Below are positions 61,155 to 64,000 of a stretch of DNA of 64,000 nucleotides, in pieces. A program made the position numbers and the translations under genes. Below the pieces are notes generated by a model, which made no database searches, was not told the origin of the DNA, and saw only the letters and a list, made by a program, of their open reading frames with translations. Where the stretch lies: positions 66,092,374 through 66,156,373 of the forward strand of contig OW387133.1 of NCBI GenBank assembly GCA_936440205.1, given 5' to 3'. Position 1 is the stretch's first letter. Each line of letters opens with the position of its first letter. This DNA is from Lepidonotus clava (taxonomy: Eukaryota > Annelida > Polychaeta > Phyllodocida > Polynoidae).

Positions 61155-61160
61155 CAGCAG
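61155..61160 (+). other. Otx: Tandem (NAGNAG) splice acceptor of Otx exon 2
   Basis: The intron ends CAGCAG. Using the first AG (61,157) the junction reads Tyr-Gln-Ala-Ala-Ala-Asn-Pro; using the second (61,160) it reads Tyr-Gln-Ala-Ala-Asn-Pro. Both keep the phase-1 frame, so two proteins differing by one alanine just before the homeodomain are possible. Confidence 0.7.
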
Positions 61161-61315
61161 CTGCCAATCCCCGCAAACAAAGGAGAGAGCGGACAACCTT
61201 CACACGCGCCCAGTTGGACATCCTAGAATCGCTCTTCCAGAAAACACGCTACCCAGACATCTTCATGAGGGAGGAGGTCGCCCTCAAAATCAACCTTCCA
61301 GAATCCAGAGTTCAG
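61158..61315 (+). CDS. Otx: Otx coding exon 2: homeodomain residues 1-46
   Basis: Joined in phase 1 to the previous exon, it encodes 53 residues beginning AAANP and then [16 protein letters not shown]. Homeodomain numbering starts at the Q of RKQ. The N-terminal arm, helix 1 ([10 protein letters not shown]), helix 2 ([12 protein letters not shown]) and the start of helix 3 (ESRVQ) are present, with the family signature [20 protein letters not shown]. The exon stops after Q46 at a CAG/GTAAGC donor. Helix 3 with W48, F49 and the specificity residue K50 must be on the next exon, not in this window. Compared with the vertebrate homeodomain as I recall it, residues 15, 18 and 21 are I, S and Q instead of V, A and A. 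The family is Otx, not Otp or Pitx, judged by the [20 protein letters not shown] helix 2-3 sequence. The acceptor is a tandem CAGCAG. Confidence 0.97.
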
Positions 61316-64000
61316 GTAAGCAACACAAATTCTGATTATGATATTGAACTTTATTTCGATACGTAGAAATCTTGCCAAAATAATTTCAGGAAGATAGTGT
61401 AATCTAATTATTCTAAGGAGGTCAATGTCCATCTCTTTATCTGAATCATTATTATTCAACGTCCAATTTTCACCGTGTCTGCAAACCCTAAAATAAACTG
61501 TCAGTGCAGTGTCTGGGCATCCCTTCAACGGAATGCGATGGGTTAACACCGTGACGTTAAGGGAGGGGTCTGGATAAGCCTCCCACGCACCTCCCTGCTA
61601 AATGTCAGTATATCTTGGCCGGCAGGTCGGGGCCACTGTCAAGGTGTGACAGTAGCCGTGATAATCTAGGGGATTTATATACTGTGGCGCGTGTCAAGGG
61701 CTTAGGGCTAAGCACACCTTTGCTCCCGGTGGCAATGAAGCTGCTGGGCTCCGGCATACACCCGTACACAGACCAACGACCTGCCGGGTACTCGCTCCTA
61801 CCGGCCGGACACTGGTCAAGTGGCCACCAATCAATGTCCCTGCCCATAAAAGGTTCCCATGGCGACCATTCAGACGGTGTGAACCCGACCAGTTGGTATC
61901 CATGGAGATGTTGGGTGGTGGTGGTAGGCCATAGGATGGGGAAGTTCTCATCGACAGTCTGTTTACATAGAGGGATAGTCCTCTTAGTGCCTCTCCCACC
62001 GCAGCCCCACATCCAGCCCATAAGCCTTACGCCGCCTTTTATGGTCTATTCAAAATTTGGCAATTTTGACCGATAATTTTCTTTATACAAAATACGAAGA
62101 GCACTACCTCATTTCATTTCTCTTACCTCGTTTCATTTATTTATCCATGTTAGATAAACAATATGCATGGTACTCTAATAAAAGAAGGAGGGGCAGATAA
62201 TATTATTCTGTCGTCGCGAAGACGTGAGAATTATCTAGCCAGGTGCATTAGGACTAGGTTTGTCTATATTTGGAACCTAGCGGGAGGTCTTCACCTACCC
62301 AACGGACCTGTCCGTCAGGATGGCAGGTGATAAAACCGGCTAAGCCTGGCGTAACGCGCAGATAAGCCACCTCAGACCCGACACCCAGATAGCCCTGCGC
62401 GTGTTTGGGGGCCGCTGTGCCGTGGGCATGGACACCCTATCGTTTATTTTGATTTGTATTGGTGGAATCGTTGCATAGTCATACTCATAGATAGAAGTGT
62501 AAAAGTATTTTACCATGATAAAACAATGTTATGGTTAAATCCCCATTGCACTCAAAGAATCCATGTTGACATCAGAATAGATTAAAACCTCAAATATGAT
62601 ATGAATAATATTATGGATAATATAGGCCACAGTCAGTTTATTGTGCCTAGTGATTAATGTATATCAGTCTCAGGAGTAGGGTTCCTGCTCCCACTATGAC
62701 AATTACAGGGCTGCCTCAGAGGTAATGAGTGTGCACATTAGGCCCTAATAAGCCGTGGAGTGGTTGGCCCACGCCCTTGGGCTCAGCCCCCAGGTACAAC
62801 TTAACATTGCCTCGCCAAGCAGACACCGCGTTTAACATGGCCTCGCCCCGCCCCTGCACGGGCGGCCTCCATGAGAGGTTGTCCCAGGGAGGAGGCAGAC
62901 AGAGGGTGCCTGCTGACGGTGAGGCAGCCCTGGCCGCCAGTCTGTCCCAGGTCCGTACTTTGCAGACAACGCTTTTCAATTAGACCCTGTCAGCCAAGGA
63001 TGGATGCTTCTACTCGTGATAGGCAAGGTACAAGACGCAAGGTTCTATGGGATTGGATATAATATGATTGCATACAGTGAGCATTAATCGCTAGAACTGG
63101 GCTAATGGATAGGTCTATTCATATTTTTTTTGAGAATTGAAATATTTGAAGAACACACAATTATTATTAAAATCTTTTGATTTACCATTCGTCATTTATC
63201 TATAATTTCGAAAAGTTTAGGCCTACTCAGTTATCACAACCATTTTCTTGTGGATGTTACATATTTCCGGAGCCAGAGAGAGTGGATAGTGGAGGCCCTA
63301 TCTGTAGGCACGCTTGATACGGTCTTCACTGGCGTCACATTTACGTCATAGCTGGCGTTCCATAGAGTGCATGCCGTCGGCCGACCTCTCTCTTGCGGCC
63401 GTACTTTGCACCTCCACATACACTCTCGCTATCACCAGTGCACCGCTAACACTGACCAAACCGATAACCTATCGATAGACGACCATTGTGCTGACCAGAT
63501 AGGCCCGGGCCTGTGCCGGCAGGTATGGAACTGACCACAGATTTGGTCAGACATGGACGACAGACGGGGCGTATCTTAACATTGACAGCCCTAGTGTGGG
63601 CGGAGAGGGGACGGATTTCCTGCCCGAGTTAAACGTGTCCCTAACAGCTTAACAAGTAAACACTATGGATCATTGGTTGCGTAAGGGGCTCCGGGGTCTG
63701 AGGGGCTTAAGTGGACGCTTGACCTGCTTGGGTTGTCCTTGGTTATGGGAATGAAAGAGGTGAAGGGGAAGAGGGGAATCTCGAGTTGTGTGCAATACAC
63801 TCGTGTGTGTACACACTGGGGGATAGTGTCCAGAAATACACACGGGAATGTAAAACAACCATCAGGAGATAACCCTATATAGTCTAGTTATGTATTAGCC
63901 GTTAGAACTATTCATTGGAATTGGGGAAGCTGGTGCTGCAAACCGAATGCCTAGTTAATGGTAGAGTTTCGATTCACGTTGGCAGAAGAACTGTAATGAT
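61316..64000 (+). other. Otx: Otx intron inside the homeodomain, partial
   Basis: It begins with the GTAAGC donor after homeodomain residue 46, in phase 0, and continues to the end of the window. I looked for the expected continuation (VWFKNRRAKC) on the + strand and did not find it, so the next exon lies beyond 64,000. GC-rich blocks at about 61.56-62.04, 62.28-62.42, 62.74-63.06 and 63.28-63.64 kb alternate with AT-rich DNA. No other gene is visible here. Confidence 0.85.

Larger units (their letters stand above)
54149..61157 (+). other. Otx: Otx intron between the two coding exons
   Basis: The 7.0 kb intron runs from GTAAGC to a pyrimidine-rich acceptor ending in CTCGCAG, in phase 1. It is non-coding. 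GC-rich blocks lie at about 55.08-55.23 kb (with an inverted pair of NK2-type motifs), 55.44-55.92, 57.07-57.30, 58.22-58.50, 59.52-60.16 and 60.74-60.93 kb (guanine runs). The intervening DNA is AT-rich. A CTGC-type simple repeat lies at 59,537-59,568 and a copy of a dispersed repeat at 60,309-60,342. A 12-base direct repeat sits near 54,830-54,857. First introns of developmental regulators often carry enhancers, and these islands are the places to look. No open frame in it resembles a known protein. Confidence 0.85.
42402..64000 (+). other. Otx: Otx gene, inferred extent (3' end beyond the window)
   Basis: This is the span of the gene model. A possible untranslated exon (about 42,402-42,843) leads through a 10.9 kb intron to the exon at 53,749-54,148. 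A 7.0 kb intron follows, then the exon at 61,158-61,315, then an intron that leaves the window. The two coding exons are certain because their joined reading frame gives an Otx N-terminal peptide followed by an Otx homeodomain. The distal exon and its linkage are inference from splice signals and the lack of ATG codons. If it is wrong, the gene begins in the CpG-rich block at about 53.3-53.75 kb. Otx proteins are nuclear DNA-binding regulators of TAATCC-type sites. I found no other protein gene in the window. Confidence 0.75.

Noticed and set aside
61316-64000. Possible continuation of the Otx homeodomain (VWFKNRRAKC)
   Set aside because: Looked for on the + strand and not found; the next exon must lie beyond the window.

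Overview
The window is animal nuclear DNA holding one recognisable protein gene, an orthodenticle-family homeobox gene (Otx), on the + strand. Two coding exons are certain. One at 53,965-54,148 encodes the N-terminus; the other at 61,158-61,315 encodes the flank of the homeodomain and its first 46 residues. Both end in textbook splice donors. The second intron interrupts the homeodomain between residues 46 and 47, the position known for Otx genes. The rest of the homeodomain and the C-terminus lie beyond base 64,000. Long introns, a large non-coding upstream territory, dispersed degenerate repeats and many TAGGCCTA-type palindromes suggest a marine invertebrate bilaterian. The phylum cannot be fixed from what is visible.

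Layout: 1-42.2 kb is a gene desert. No open frame there resembles a known protein. It alternates between AT-rich stretches and GC/CpG-rich blocks of about 0.3-1.6 kb. It contains a degenerate tRNA-Leu-like sequence (2.7 kb), a foldback element (13.6-14.2 kb), two TA microsatellites, several palindromes, and scattered homeodomain, CRE and TCF-type motifs. At 42.2-42.95 kb there is a candidate distal promoter (NF-Y-type inverted CCAAT box and a TATA-like element). It is followed by a + strand ATG-free stretch ending in a consensus splice donor, which I read as a possible untranslated first exon of Otx. From 42.8 to 53.7 kb would then be intron 1. It contains a CpG-dense island (46.2-46.5 kb), a bZIP/CRE cluster beside a CCAAT box (47.9 kb), CTCF-like motifs (47.4-50.5 kb) and a cluster of three Otx/Bicoid-type sites (52.1 kb). 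A CpG-rich block at 52.6-53.56 kb with two TATA-like core promoters is a second, proximal promoter candidate. Introns 2 (7.0 kb) and 3 (at least 2.7 kb in the window) are non-coding.

Biological reading: Otx is a K50-type paired-class transcription factor that patterns the anterior nervous system and, in several phyla, endomesoderm. The unusually large non-coding surroundings, the alternative promoter candidates and the TAATCC/GGATTA sites fit a developmental regulator with long-range and possibly autoregulatory control. All regulatory calls are motif readings, not demonstrated functions. No viral element, CRISPR array, rRNA or intact transposon was recognised.
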